This document shows positions 18,446-28,034 of a stretch of 55,451 nt of DNA, in pieces; within the stretch, counting starts at the first letter, position 1; every line of letters begins with the position of its first letter. This DNA comes from Armatimonadota bacterium. GTDB taxonomy: Bacteria; Bacteroidota; Ignavibacteria; OLB7. The translations under genes were made by a program, and so were the position numbers. The notes below the pieces were generated by a model. That model had not been told where the DNA came from and searched no databases. It saw only the letters and a program-made list of their open reading frames with translations. Location of the stretch: positions 1-55,451 of the forward strand of contig JADZEY010000021.1 in the NCBI GenBank assembly GCA_020850315.1, given 5' to 3'.

Positions 18446-21295
18446 ATGAAAGCCCTCCAATTCTTCCTGTTGCTGCTGGCTGTTGCTGCCCCCCTTGCGG
18501 CGCAAACCCAACCACAGCAACATTCAACATCTGATCTGCTCACCAACAAGGTGATTGTCAAGTTCACTCGCGATGCCGCACAGAGCGGGATTTCGCCACA
18601 GCTGCTGGGCCCGGCGGTGGCGGAGTTCGGCATCAGCAGCGTTGGCCCGTGGCTGAATCCGAAGCTGGTGAAATGGCGAATGCCGTTGTACAAAACAAGC
18701 AACCAAACGCAAGAAGCCGGGCTGCTACGGATTGCCGTGGTGCGCTACTCCGCGGCCATCCCGCCACGCCACGTTGCCCAAGCGTTGGCCAAGCTGCCCG
18801 GGGTTGAATATGCCGAGCCAATTAGCCGCCCCCGATTGCTCCGCACACCGAACGACCCCTCCATTCCCGACCAGTGGTATCTGGAGCAGATCAGTGCTTT
18901 CGATGCTTGGGATAGCGTTCAGGGCGATAGCACACTGCTGATCGCGATCAGCGACACAGGAATCGAGCCAGACCACGAAGACCTTGCCGCAGCAATGTGG
19001 AAAAACCCCGGCGAGAACGGAACCGACAACGAAGGGAAGGAAAAAAGCACCAATGGAAAAGATGATGACGGCAACGGCTACGTTGACGACTGGCGCGGCT
19101 ACGATTTTGCTGGCTACGACGGCCTGCACCCCGACAACAACCCCTCCCCCGCCGGTGAATCGCACGGAACCGAAGCTGCGGGAATCGCCGCAGCGGTTGG
19201 CAACAACGACCGCGGGATTGCGGGCGTGGCTTACGGCGCAACACTGATGTCGCTGAAAATTGCCACCGACGGCACCTCACCCGATCTTATCGGCGGATAC
19301 GAGTCAATCCTGTACGCCGCCAAAATGGGGGCGCGGGTGATTAATTGCAGCTGGGGTGATATTGTCCGCTCGCAAGCCGAACAGGAAGTGATAGACGTGG
19401 TGACCAACACCTACAAGTCACTGGTGGTGGTCGCGGCGGGGAATAATGGCCTGGAAACCCCGATGTACCCAGCCAGCTATCGTGGCGCGCTGTCGGTTGC
19501 TGCCACCGATGAGCAGGACAAACGCGCATCCTTCAGCCGCTACAACTACTACGTTGACCTTGCCGCACCCGGAACCCGATTGCTCACCACCGACCTCGGC
19601 AACAGCTACCGCCGCGACGACGGGACATCGTTTGCCTGCCCAATCGTTGCCGGTGCGGCAGCGTTGGTGATGAAAAAATATCCAGAACTGAACCCAGAGC
19701 AAGTCTCGGAAGTGTTGCGTGCAAGCTGCGACGACATCACCCCATTGCTTCCGCCACAGTTGGCCAATAAATTCGGGGCCGGGCGGCTGAATTTGTACCG
19801 CGCCGTCACGCAAGGCCCAGCGATCCGCTCGGCACGGATGATGGGGTACACACTGAACGACCAAAGCGGCGACGGAATCGCCGATGCGGGGGAGCAGGTA
19901 AGCATCCAACTCACCGTGAAAAACCTTCTTGCCCCCACCGATAGTTTGGCCGTCACGATGGAGCAAGCCAACTACCCACTGTTGGTGGTTGGGAACAATC
20001 GTGTGCGGTTCGACGCGCTGGCAACGGGGGCAACCGCAACCTCACCCAACGGCAATTTCACCTTCACTGTTCCGGCAGATATGCCTGCCAACAGCGAGTT
20101 GGTTCTGAAAGTTTCCACTATCACGCTGGACCGAACGAACTACGACTACATCACCCTCCAGATTTCCCCAACCTACCAGACAACTAACCTCAATACAATC
20201 TCCGCAACGTTCAACAGCACCGGGAACATTGCCTACAACGGATTGAACCGCACGCAAGGTGATGGGTTCACCTACCAGACCAGCCGCCGGCTGCTGTTCC
20301 ATGGCGGGTTGGTGATGGGAACCGATGCCAACCATGTTGCCGATGTTGTGCGGGTTGGCGGGCTGTCGCAAGGGACAGCGCAAGGCTTCCAGATGGTGAA
20401 GCCGTACCGGCTGACGGTGGCTTCCGATTCCTCCGTGCAAACGGGCTACGCACTGTTCAACGATTCCGCAATGCTGACGCAATCGCGCATTGGCGTTGAA
20501 GTGGCAATGACAACAACTGAGTATCGGAAAACCGAATTGGACAATGTTGTGATTGTCAGCTATCGCCTGAAAAACACATCCGGCGCGGCAATCACCAACT
20601 TGCACTGTGGCCTCTATCTTGATTGGGATATCGGGATAGATGGCTTGGGTGATGTTGTTGGCTACGACCCCGATTCACGTTTGGGGTACCAGCAAAACCC
20701 AGGCATGGGGGAGCAAAAGTTGCTGGCCGGGGCAGCAATCCTTGATGGAAACGGAGATAATTTCTACGCAATCAACAACGACGACCAAGAGAACGGCGTG
20801 CAGATTGATTTTAACCCCGCAAAGAAGTGGGGGAAAATCTCCGGCGGATTGGCGCGAACCCTTAGCGACCCCGGCGACGGTAGCATGATGATTGCCGCCG
20901 GGCCAATCGCGATTGCCGCCGGCGACAGCACCACCGTAGCGTTCGCGCTTCTGGCCGCCAACGATTTCCAGACGCTGCGCCAAAGCGTGGCCCGGGCAAA
21001 GGTGGCTTACAACGGAAGCAGTTCGGCCCCGGCAGAATTACCCGATTCTTTCACCAAACTGCAAGCCTTCCCGAACCCTGCCCGCGGAATCGTCACAATC
21101 CAGTGGGGCAACGGCGTGCAAGGTTCTGCGGTGGTGGCGTTGCACAATCTGATCGGGCAAACCATCATGCAGATACCGGTGGCGGCTGGCGTGCAGCAGG
21201 TGCAACTGCCGTTGCAGGGGGTTGCGCCGGGGATGTACCAAGTGATGGTATCAGCCGGAAATCAACGTGCAGTTCAAAGCTTCGTTGTTCAATAA
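18446..21295 (+). CDS. Subtilisin-like S8 serine peptidase with T9SS sorting domain
   Basis: This is a 949-residue secreted protease. Met 18446 starts the signal peptide MKALQFFLLLLAVAAPLAAQ. An inhibitor-like propeptide (LTNKVIVKFTRDA, then PGVEYAEP) precedes the S8 domain. The catalytic residues are Asp near 169 (ISDTGIEPDHEDL), His near 239 (ESHGTEAAGIAAA) and Ser near 394 (GTSFACPIVAGAAAL). Beta-sandwich modules follow, then a C-terminal FPNPARGIVTIQW domain of the T9SS type A. The NHL-repeat gene begins 15 nt later and is probably co-transcribed. It likely degrades extracellular protein. Confidence 0.93.
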   Translation: MKALQFFLLLLAVAAPLAAQTQPQQHSTSDLLTNKVIVKFTRDAAQSGISPQLLGPAVAEFGISSVGPWLNPKLVKWRMPLYKTSNQTQEAGLLRIAVVRYSAAIPPRHVAQALAKLPGVEYAEPISRPRLLRTPNDPSIPDQWYLEQISAFDAWDSVQGDSTLLIAISDTGIEPDHEDLAAAMWKNPGENGTDNEGKEKSTNGKDDDGNGYVDDWRGYDFAGYDGLHPDNNPSPAGESHGTEAAGIAAAVGNNDRGIAGVAYGATLMSLKIATDGTSPDLIGGYESILYAAKMGARVINCSWGDIVRSQAEQEVIDVVTNTYKSLVVVAAGNNGLETPMYPASYRGALSVAATDEQDKRASFSRYNYYVDLAAPGTRLLTTDLGNSYRRDDGTSFACPIVAGAAALVMKKYPELNPEQVSEVLRASCDDITPLLPPQLANKFGAGRLNLYRAVTQGPAIRSARMMGYTLNDQSGDGIADAGEQVSIQLTVKNLLAPTDSLAVTMEQANYPLLVVGNNRVRFDALATGATATSPNGNFTFTVPADMPANSELVLKVSTITLDRTNYDYITLQISPTYQTTNLNTISATFNSTGNIAYNGLNRTQGDGFTYQTSRRLLFHGGLVMGTDANHVADVVRVGGLSQGTAQGFQMVKPYRLTVASDSSVQTGYALFNDSAMLTQSRIGVEVAMTTTEYRKTELDNVVIVSYRLKNTSGAAITNLHCGLYLDWDIGIDGLGDVVGYDPDSRLGYQQNPGMGEQKLLAGAAILDGNGDNFYAINNDDQENGVQIDFNPAKKWGKISGGLARTLSDPGDGSMMIAAGPIAIAAGDSTTVAFALLAANDFQTLRQSVARAKVAYNGSSSAPAELPDSFTKLQAFPNPARGIVTIQWGNGVQGSAVVALHNLIGQTIMQIPVAAGVQQVQLPLQGVAPGMYQVMVSAGNQRAVQSFVVQ

Positions 21296-21310
21296 TCAGG
21301 TATCCCCGCC

Positions 21311-22099
21311 ATGCTCCTTCCGCTCACGTTGCTTCTTTTCTTCGGCCAGTTCGCGGGTGCGTGCGATCTGGACACCGACGTTCAGGGGAACATCATCGTT
21401 GCCGATTGCGCTGCAAACAGCATCGTGATGTTCTCCCCGAACGGCGACTCGCTACGGATGATTGGGGGCTACGGAAGCGGCACATTGCAGTTTGACCAAC
21501 CCACCGCCGTGGCCGCACGGCAAGGGAATGACATCTATGTTGCCGACCACAACAACCACCGCGTGCAACGCTTCAACCGGACGCTGGATTACGTCACCAC
21601 AATCGCCACACGCGACGGCACCAACGAACGCGCCCGATTTGGCTACCCACGCGACGTTGCAGTAAGCCGACAAGGGGACCTGTTTGTGGTGGATGGTGAG
21701 AATCGGAGAGTGGTGAAGTTCAGCACGCAAGGGATCTGGGAACGGACGTTTGGCGACCAAACCAGCGGCGCGGCGCGGCTTCTGGATCCGCAACGGATTG
21801 AGCTTGACCCAACCGACAACATCTACGTGATTGATGCCCGCCGCGTGGCCCAGTTCGACCCATTCGGTAACTACGTTCGGGACCTTCCGCTTCCGCCCGA
21901 GTTTTTTCCCAACAACCTCAGCATTGCCGGCGACACACTGCTGCTGTCCGATACGGCCACCATCCACCTCTATTCCACAACCACCCGCCAGTGGGTGGAT
22001 ATGCTCCCGCTGGAGCACCCCGCCGTTGCGGTGCTGCTGCGCAATGGAGTTCTGGTTGCAGCACACGCGACGCGTTGCGGAATCTATCGGCGGGAATGA
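21311..22099 (+). CDS. Exported NHL-repeat beta-propeller protein
   Basis: This is a 262-residue exported protein with NHL-type repeats: NIIVADCAANSIVMFSPNG, DIYVADHNNHRVQRFN, DLFVVDGENRRVVKFS and NIYVIDARRVAQFDP, each followed by a short loop. They form an incomplete or small beta-propeller. The N-terminus is a signal sequence with a possible lipoprotein cysteine (FAGACD), though the lipobox is only moderate. It follows the S8 peptidase by 15 nt and may act with it. NHL proteins bind proteins, sugars or RNA; the ligand here is unknown. Confidence 0.8.
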   Translation: MLLPLTLLLFFGQFAGACDLDTDVQGNIIVADCAANSIVMFSPNGDSLRMIGGYGSGTLQFDQPTAVAARQGNDIYVADHNNHRVQRFNRTLDYVTTIATRDGTNERARFGYPRDVAVSRQGDLFVVDGENRRVVKFSTQGIWERTFGDQTSGAARLLDPQRIELDPTDNIYVIDARRVAQFDPFGNYVRDLPLPPEFFPNNLSIAGDTLLLSDTATIHLYSTTTRQWVDMLPLEHPAVAVLLRNGVLVAAHATRCGIYRRE

Positions 22100-22239
22100 A
22101 ACACTCACCTTCGGCACAACCCTGCTGGGGCTTGGTGATTGCAATGCTTCCGTAGCTCACTTTCAAGCTCTGCACTCGCTCGCTGCCTCCCCTCACCCCC
22201 CCCCCGCAAAGATGCCGATTCTATCGGCACGCCCTCTCC

Positions 22240-22271
22240 CAATCAAGTGATGCTACTTGATTGCTTCCCTT
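22240..22271 (+). terminator. Probable terminator after the NHL gene
   Basis: CAATCAAG (22240-22247) pairs perfectly with CTTGATTG (22256-22263) and is followed by CTTCCCTTTT, an imperfect T tract. A second small hairpin (TGCCGA/TCGGCA) lies about 25 nt upstream. A run of eleven G residues at 22285-22295 follows. Confidence 0.55.
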
Positions 22272-22357
22272 TTGTCCGTTGGGAGGGGGGGGGGGAGCAG
22301 AAGCCGGAGGAAGTGGAAACACCTCACTCTTCTCAATTCGCCATTTGACATTCTGCA

Positions 22358-22391
22358 TTTGGCATTTCGCCATTTTCTTCTCCTATCTTTG
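22358..22391 (+). promoter_or_regulatory. Bacteroidota-type promoter with leaderless start
   Basis: TTTGG at 22358-22362 lies about 21 nt before TATCTTTG at 22384-22391. The ATG of the phosphatase gene is at 22397, only five bases after the -7 box, so transcription would start at or next to the start codon. Confidence 0.7.
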
Positions 22392-22396
22392 CCGCC

Positions 22397-24154
22397 ATGA
22401 ATCCCATGATGGAACCGATCCTGCCACAGGAAAGCGTTACTGCATCGCTGGACATCAACGCGTTGCTGGAACTAAGCCGGCTGTTGATTGAATCGGATGA
22501 TCCCGACTTCATTTTCAACAACCTGCTGCTGACCCTAATGGGAAAGTTCGGGCTGGGGCGTGCAGCGGTGGCTGTGGCCGATGGGAACAATCCGCAGTTA
22601 TTCCATGTGACCACTATCAAAGGGGGAGGGAGCAACAGTGAGTTGGCCGGAGCGCAGCTGCGGCAAAGCACCAGAACGGAAAGCAACGGAACCGTTGAGT
22701 TTGCGCCGGAAACCGAAGCGATGCTGGAGCGAAATCATATCCATTACCAGCTCCCGCTTCAGTTTGGCGAACGGACGTTCGGGATAGTGCTGTTGGGCAA
22801 ACCGTTAGTCAGCCGCAACCTTACCCACGATGACCTTGCCTACGCCGCGCTGGTCCGCACCATTGCCGCCATTGCGCTGGAGGGGTGCAATGCACGCGGC
22901 TCGCTTCGGCACGCCAACCGGAAGCTGGAACGCCGCGTGCATCGGTTGCGCTCGTTGTTCGAAGCCAGCCAAGAGTTCAACGCACTGCTGGATCACGACG
23001 GGATTTTGCGGCTGCTGGGCTACACCTTGATGGGGGAGATGGCAATCAGCAAATACGCGGTGGCATTGAACGTGGGGCAGCAGTACCGCTTTGCCGTCAA
23101 TCGTTTCCCCGAAACTCCATCGGCGGAATGCCTTCCCCCCCTTGCTGAACACGGGGCAATAATGTTCGGCCCGGCGTCAGCAACCGACACGCGCCTTGCT
23201 GAGCTGTACCGGCTGGGCATTCGTGCTTCAATCCCGATGGAGATGCAGGGGGAAACCCGCGGGCTGCTGCTGATTGGCCAACGGCTGAGCCAAGCAATGG
23301 ATGAGGAAGACCTTGAGTATCTGGCGGCGCTGGGGTCGCTGGCAATCGGTGGGCTAGAGACGGCACGGTTGCTGCAGGAGATGATCGAGAAAAATCGGCT
23401 GGAAGAGGATTTGCGGATTGCTGCTGAAATCCAACAAGGGCTGCTGCCGTTGGTGCTGCCAACGATTCCCGGATACCAGATTGCAGCGCGCACAATCCCA
23501 ACCCAGCAAGTTGGTGGCGATTGCTACGATGCCATTGAGCTTGGCGACGGGCGGGTGCTGGTTTCGGTGGCCGATGTCTCCGGCAAAGGCACGCCAGCAT
23601 CGCTGTTGATGGCAAATTTCCAAGCCGCACTGCGGGCGTTGGCGGGGCTGAAGTTGCCGCTGTCGGAGCTGGTGGCGCGGGTGAACGATATCATCAACGG
23701 CAACACCTCGGCAGATAAATTCATCACCGCATTCTTCGGAATCCTTGACCCAAGCGACGGCAGCTTCAGCTACGTGAACGCTGGCCACAATCCCCCCTAT
23801 CATTTCCACCAAAACGGAGCCGACCCGTTGGATGTTGGAGGGCTGATTCTGGGAATCATGCCGACGCTGATCCCCTACCAAGTTGGGCAGATCATCATGC
23901 AGCCCGGCGATATGGTGATCCTGTACACTGACGGAGTAACCGAGGCAATGAGCAGAGAGCGGGAAGAATATGGAGATGACCGTCTGAAGACTCTGTTTGC
24001 TGATTTCCACGCCACCACTGCCGACCAAGCGGTGGAGCGCGCCCGCTACGACCTTGCGCTGCACACACGGGGCGCAGCGCAATCGGACGACATCACCCTA
24101 CTGGTGGTGAAACGCAACAGCAACGAAACTGAGCATGGCCAACAGCTGGGATAA
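22397..24154 (+). CDS. GAF-domain PP2C/SpoIIE-type serine/threonine phosphatase
   Basis: This is a 585-residue cytoplasmic signalling phosphatase. GAF-like sensory domains occupy roughly residues 10-170 and 195-320. A short helical linker (LEEDLRIAAEIQQGLLP) leads into the SpoIIE/RsbU-type PP2C domain. Metal-binding aspartates are seen in VGGDCYD near 375, VADVSGKGTPA near 392 and YTDGVTEAM near 510, and the terminal motif DDITLLVVKR lies near 565. Such proteins usually act in partner-switching control of a sigma factor through an anti-anti-sigma protein, but none is encoded nearby. The GT2 gene follows after 42 nt, so the two may share a transcript. Confidence 0.9.
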   Translation: MNPMMEPILPQESVTASLDINALLELSRLLIESDDPDFIFNNLLLTLMGKFGLGRAAVAVADGNNPQLFHVTTIKGGGSNSELAGAQLRQSTRTESNGTVEFAPETEAMLERNHIHYQLPLQFGERTFGIVLLGKPLVSRNLTHDDLAYAALVRTIAAIALEGCNARGSLRHANRKLERRVHRLRSLFEASQEFNALLDHDGILRLLGYTLMGEMAISKYAVALNVGQQYRFAVNRFPETPSAECLPPLAEHGAIMFGPASATDTRLAELYRLGIRASIPMEMQGETRGLLLIGQRLSQAMDEEDLEYLAALGSLAIGGLETARLLQEMIEKNRLEEDLRIAAEIQQGLLPLVLPTIPGYQIAARTIPTQQVGGDCYDAIELGDGRVLVSVADVSGKGTPASLLMANFQAALRALAGLKLPLSELVARVNDIINGNTSADKFITAFFGILDPSDGSFSYVNAGHNPPYHFHQNGADPLDVGGLILGIMPTLIPYQVGQIIMQPGDMVILYTDGVTEAMSREREEYGDDRLKTLFADFHATTADQAVERARYDLALHTRGAAQSDDITLLVVKRNSNETEHGQQLG

Positions 24155-24196
24155 GCCCAGTTCCACAGCAACCTTTTCCACACGAACACTGCCCCA

Positions 24197-25675
24197 GTGA
24201 GCAAACCGATAGATAAGCACCACACCACAGCACCCAGCCACGACCCCACCACGCTACGCCATGCCGAACAGCTGGGGGATGATTCGGCATACTCGGTGAT
24301 TGATAGAGTTAGCCGCACGGCGTTCGCGCTGTTTATTCTATCGGTGATGGTGGTTGGTGCGTTGGATGCCAACGGCGTTGGGATGCTGCTGTTCTGGTGT
24401 GCGGTTGCCAATTTTCTGGTGATGATCGCCTTCCGCATCATCCTCTGGAAAGGGGGCCCACCGAAGGCCCAGCCGATTGCGATGGCGGCCATTCCCGCCA
24501 ACCAGCTTCCCACCTTCACCATCCTGTTCCCGCTGAAAGAAGAAGGCACCGTCATTCACCAAACGATTGCCTGCCTTTCCCGGTTGGAGTACCCCACGGA
24601 GCTGCTGGAAGTGTTGGTGATTGTTGAGCAGGGGGATGCCGTTACCGCCGCAAGCCTGCGGGCCGTGGCATTGCCAAAGTGGTTCCGGGTGATTACGATC
24701 CCCCCTGCTCCGCCGTTCACCAAAGGGCGAGCATTGCAGTATGGATTGGCCGAAGCAACGGGGAACTATCTGACGGTGTTCGATGCCGAAAGCCACCCTG
24801 AGCCGACCCAACTGATGAACGCCGCGCAGCACTTTGCCCGGCTGCCGGAACCCGCTTGCCTTCAATCGGTGATCCGCATCAGCAATGGGAACCACAACGT
24901 GCTGACCCGATTTTTTGCGGCTGAGTACAACGATTGGTTCGAGCATCATATCGCCCGATTGTCGGGCAACAATATGCCGTTTGGGCTGGGGGGAAACTCC
25001 TTCTACATCGCCACGGAAACCTTGCGGCAAGTTGGCGGCTGGGACCCCTACAACGTTACCGAGGATGCTGAGTTAAGTGTCCGGCTGGTGCGCAACGGCG
25101 TGCGGATGAAGTTGATAGATAGCATCACCCACGAAGTCTGTCCCGAACAACCGAAGGCGTGGATTCAGCAGCGCACCCGCTGGTACAAAGGGCTGATGAT
25201 TACGCAGATCGTACACCTTCGGCAACGCTGGTTTGGGCTGAAAGATTTCCCGGGCCGAATCTGGCTGAACTTCTGGCTGCGAATGATCTGCGGCACGCTG
25301 ACCCCGTTCTTCACCGTCTATCTGTTCATCCTCTTCTCCTTCCGCCAACTTAGCGACCCGAACGTTCTGCTGACCAACCTTGTGCTTCTTTCCAACTTGA
25401 TTCTGAGCCTTACCATCTCACTCCTTGCCGATCACCATCGCTTCAAGCAAATGGGGATGGCAATGAGAGCGGGGAAACTGCTTGGGGGGACATTGCAATA
25501 CTGGGCGCTCCATCTGGCGGCTGGGGTGATGTCGCTGCGGGAGTACATTTTTGCCCCGTTGGTGTGGCACAAAACCAACCACGATGGGATTATCCCGGAA
25601 GATGAACCGAATCAAATCACAGTTTCCCAAAATCTTGAAACTGAAATCACCCCACCACAGCTTCATCCAATGTGA
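24197..25675 (+). CDS. Membrane glycosyltransferase family 2 (cellulose synthase-like)
   Basis: This 492-residue processive-type GT2 enzyme sits in the inner membrane. Two N-terminal membrane helices (about 42-90) precede the catalytic domain. The sugar-nucleotide motif FDAESHP lies near 194, the acceptor motif VTEDAEL near 288 and QQRTRWYKG near 325, which is the QxxRW signature of cellulose/hyaluronan-type synthases. Several C-terminal helices follow. The start is a GTG. It probably makes or exports a polysaccharide; product unknown. Its 3' end overlaps the convergent LD-carboxypeptidase gene by 29 nt. Confidence 0.9.
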   Translation: MSKPIDKHHTTAPSHDPTTLRHAEQLGDDSAYSVIDRVSRTAFALFILSVMVVGALDANGVGMLLFWCAVANFLVMIAFRIILWKGGPPKAQPIAMAAIPANQLPTFTILFPLKEEGTVIHQTIACLSRLEYPTELLEVLVIVEQGDAVTAASLRAVALPKWFRVITIPPAPPFTKGRALQYGLAEATGNYLTVFDAESHPEPTQLMNAAQHFARLPEPACLQSVIRISNGNHNVLTRFFAAEYNDWFEHHIARLSGNNMPFGLGGNSFYIATETLRQVGGWDPYNVTEDAELSVRLVRNGVRMKLIDSITHEVCPEQPKAWIQQRTRWYKGLMITQIVHLRQRWFGLKDFPGRIWLNFWLRMICGTLTPFFTVYLFILFSFRQLSDPNVLLTNLVLLSNLILSLTISLLADHHRFKQMGMAMRAGKLLGGTLQYWALHLAAGVMSLREYIFAPLVWHKTNHDGIIPEDEPNQITVSQNLETEITPPQLHPM

Positions 25676-26786
25676 GGGTGCGGGCATTGGCATCCAGCGT
25701 GGCCAACCCACCAACCGGAACCGTTAGCTTGCTTTTGATATGCCCAATCGGGAGCCCATAGACGGTGGGAATTTTTAGCGGCTCCAGAATCCCACGCAGC
25801 ACCTGCTCTAACGACAGCGACACCTGAAACTCGCCGCCACGTGCGCGCGCCTCGCATTTTGTGAATCGCCCCAAGGCAACGCCAGCGCATTGGCCAAGGC
25901 TTCCGCTTAGGGCAAGCTGCATCAGCATCCGGTCAATCCGGTACGGCTCTTCTTCAATTTCTTCCAGGAAAAGGATGTTGCCACGCAGGTCAATCTGATA
26001 CGGTGTGCCCATCAGGGCCGTGACCAGTGATAGATTTCCCCCAACTAACCGCCCCTGTGCTTTTCCCGGAACAATGGTTGCGGCGCGCGATTCGCTGAAG
26101 GTTATCCCGCTGAATTCTTCGCTTTCATCAAACGTCCCGGCGGCTCCGGTGGCCATCAACGTTCGTTGGAAGGAGTTCAGGGTGTAGCGGTCGAACGTGG
26201 AAGTAGCCACCGGGCCATGGAAGGCAATCACTCCAGATTTCTGAAAAATTGGATTGACCAGAGCGGTGATGTCGGAGTAGCCGATAACAATTTTCGGATT
26301 GGCGCGAATCGCCTGAAAGTCCAGCAACGGAAGTATCCGCATCACCCCGTAGCCGCCACGCACCGCCATGATGCACTTCACCTCTGGATCGCCGATGAAT
26401 CGCATGAACTCATCAGCACGCTGCTGATCGGGTGCGGCAAGGTAGCCGAACTCCTTGTTTAAATGGTCGCCAGCTTTCACCACAAACCCCAGCCGCTTCA
26501 ACGTCTCGGCTGCCTCCAGAACCTCTCCACGGCTAACCCCACTTGCCGGAGCAACAAGGGCGATAGTGTCGCCAGTTTTTAGCATTGCTGGCTTCAACAG
26601 TGGGGGTGGTTCTTCTTTTTTGCGGCGGCGTGGTGTCCGCCTGGGTGCACTGCTGTCGGCAGGGGCGATGGTGCCGTCCGGCAGTTGGGAACGGAGGGTA
26701 TCGGGGAGCAGAGTGCTCCCCAGCAACCCAGTAACCGCTGTGGTTGCAGCGGCCCGGAGGAATGTGCGGCGGGTGTGGTTGTTCAT
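25647..26786 (-). CDS. S66 family LD-carboxypeptidase with Tat-like signal
   Basis: This peptidoglycan-recycling-type enzyme removes the terminal D-alanine from muramoyl tetrapeptides. ATG 26786 begins MNNHTRRTFLRAAATT, a twin-arginine signal, so the protein is exported, unlike the cytoplasmic E. coli enzyme. A proline/lysine-rich linker follows. The S66 domain shows VRGGYGVMRILPLLD, the nucleophile motif IGYSDITAL and the late histidine in IGHIKSKLTVPVG. Length (379 with signal) fits. An upstream TTG at 26807 is less likely. It lies 17 nt after kdsB in a gatC-kdsB-ldcA order. Confidence 0.9.
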   Translation of the reverse strand: MNNHTRRTFLRAAATTAVTGLLGSTLLPDTLRSQLPDGTIAPADSSAPRRTPRRRKKEEPPPLLKPAMLKTGDTIALVAPASGVSRGEVLEAAETLKRLGFVVKAGDHLNKEFGYLAAPDQQRADEFMRFIGDPEVKCIMAVRGGYGVMRILPLLDFQAIRANPKIVIGYSDITALVNPIFQKSGVIAFHGPVATSTFDRYTLNSFQRTLMATGAAGTFDESEEFSGITFSESRAATIVPGKAQGRLVGGNLSLVTALMGTPYQIDLRGNILFLEEIEEEPYRIDRMLMQLALSGSLGQCAGVALGRFTKCEARARGGEFQVSLSLEQVLRGILEPLKIPTVYGLPIGHIKSKLTVPVGGLATLDANARTLTLDEAVVG

Positions 26787-26803
26787 CGGCTCTGTGAGGT
26801 CAA

Positions 26804-27571
26804 TCAAGGGTCGGTCAAGGGAACCCGTTCAATGGCAGCAAGGGCTTGCTCAACGGCGGCCACATCTTCTGGCGTATCCACCCCAATGCTGGCGTAGTCG
26901 GTTTTCACGCAGATCATCGGGATTCCTAACTCCATCATTCGCAGTTGCTCAAGCTGTTCGGTTTGCTCAATCAGTGCTGGCGGGGCCGCCACAAATTGGC
27001 GAAGTGCTTCGGCGCGGTAGGCGTACAGGCCGATATGCCGGAACCACGTTCCTTCGGCCAGCCATTCTTCCGGTTGCTTTCCCCGGCAATGGGGGATTGG
27101 GCTGCGGGAGAAGTAGAGCGGAACGCCATCGGCACGCATCACCACTTTCACAACGTTTGGGTTCAGCAAATCGTGCGGGTTGGTGATGGGGGCCACTGGG
27201 GTTGCGCAGCCAAACGCTCCGGATGCAACTGCCGCAATCATGCTATCAATTAACGCGGGTTCCACCAACGGCTCATCCCCTTGCACGTTCACCACAATGT
27301 CGGCGGCTCCGTATTGTTCTGCTGCCTCGGCAATCCTGTCCGACCCGCTGGGGTGGGCGGTAAGGGTCATCATCCCGTTTCCACCAAAGGCATGGACGTG
27401 ATCCAGTATCCGCTGATCGTCGGTAGCAACAAGAACGTGATTGACCCGCTTGGCCTGGCAAACGCGCCGATACACCCGCTCAATCAGGGTGATGCCAGCA
27501 ATCGGCACAAGCGGCTTGCCGGGGAATCGGCTGCTGGCAAAACGGGCGGGAATTACAGCCAGAGCATTCAT
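26804..27571 (-). CDS. kdsB: 3-deoxy-manno-octulosonate cytidylyltransferase
   Basis: KdsB activates Kdo with CTP to give CMP-Kdo for lipopolysaccharide inner core synthesis. The N-terminal nucleotide-binding motif AVIPARFASSRFPGKPL, the LVATDDQRI and NVQGDEPLV segments, and the end (YASIGVDTPEDVAAVEQAL) are all typical. ATG 27571 gives 255 residues, the usual length; codons upstream of it are not family-like. It sits between gatC and the LD-carboxypeptidase gene on the same strand. Confidence 0.96.
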   Translation of the reverse strand: MNALAVIPARFASSRFPGKPLVPIAGITLIERVYRRVCQAKRVNHVLVATDDQRILDHVHAFGGNGMMTLTAHPSGSDRIAEAAEQYGAADIVVNVQGDEPLVEPALIDSMIAAVASGAFGCATPVAPITNPHDLLNPNVVKVVMRADGVPLYFSRSPIPHCRGKQPEEWLAEGTWFRHIGLYAYRAEALRQFVAAPPALIEQTEQLEQLRMMELGIPMICVKTDYASIGVDTPEDVAAVEQALAAIERVPLTDP

Positions 27572-27641
27572 TTGGGATTTTGAGCTGGTGCAACGGTTGG
27601 CGTGCGGTTGGTTTTTTGGCTTGTTCCCTTTGTGGGGAAGC

Positions 27642-27944
27642 TCACTCTTCCACCTCACCAATCACTTTGGGGACGGTGAAGAAGCCCTCCGTTTTTTTGG
27701 GCGCGTTCCGCAAGGCTTCTGCCGCAGAAAGCATTGGCCCGGGAACGTCATCCCGCATGATGTTCAGCTCTTCCAGTGAGCTGGTCATCGGCATAACGCC
27801 TTCGGTATCGGCTTGCTCCAACTGCTCCACGTAAGCAACAATCTGGTTGAACTGTACGGTGAAATCCTCTAACTCTTCCGGCGTAAACCGGAGTTTTGCC
27901 AGGCGCATGATGTGCTGCACTTGGTTGGATGTAATCTGGGACAT
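27642..27944 (-). CDS. gatC: Aspartyl/glutamyl-tRNA amidotransferase subunit C
   Basis: GatC is the small scaffold subunit of the GatCAB complex that amidates mischarged Glu-tRNA(Gln) or Asp-tRNA(Asn). The 100-residue protein shows the family pattern: an N-terminal helix (VQHIMRLAKLRFTPEELEDF), LNQI-like FNQIVAYVEQLEQADTEGV, and the C-terminal LRDDVPGPM-like NIMRDDVPGP with FFTVPKVIGE at the end. gatA and gatB are not in the window. Its upstream region contains the small RNA gene described at 27995-28155. Confidence 0.94.
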   Translation of the reverse strand: MSQITSNQVQHIMRLAKLRFTPEELEDFTVQFNQIVAYVEQLEQADTEGVMPMTSSLEELNIMRDDVPGPMLSAAEALRNAPKKTEGFFTVPKVIGEVEE

Positions 27945-27994
27945 GGCTTGATGGTTCGGTATTGTGGAGGGAGAAAATAACGATAGGGGAGGGA

Positions 27995-28034
27995 TAAAAA
28001 AGAGAGTAGCACCGCTGCGATAGCGATGCTACTC
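27995..28034 (-). terminator. Rho-independent terminator of the small RNA
   Basis: On the minus strand GAGTAGCA pairs with TGCTACTC (28027-28034 with 28004-28011), with a partial inner stem, and is followed by TCTTTTTTA. It lies 50 nt before the gatC start, so it ends the upstream RNA rather than gatC. Confidence 0.88.
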
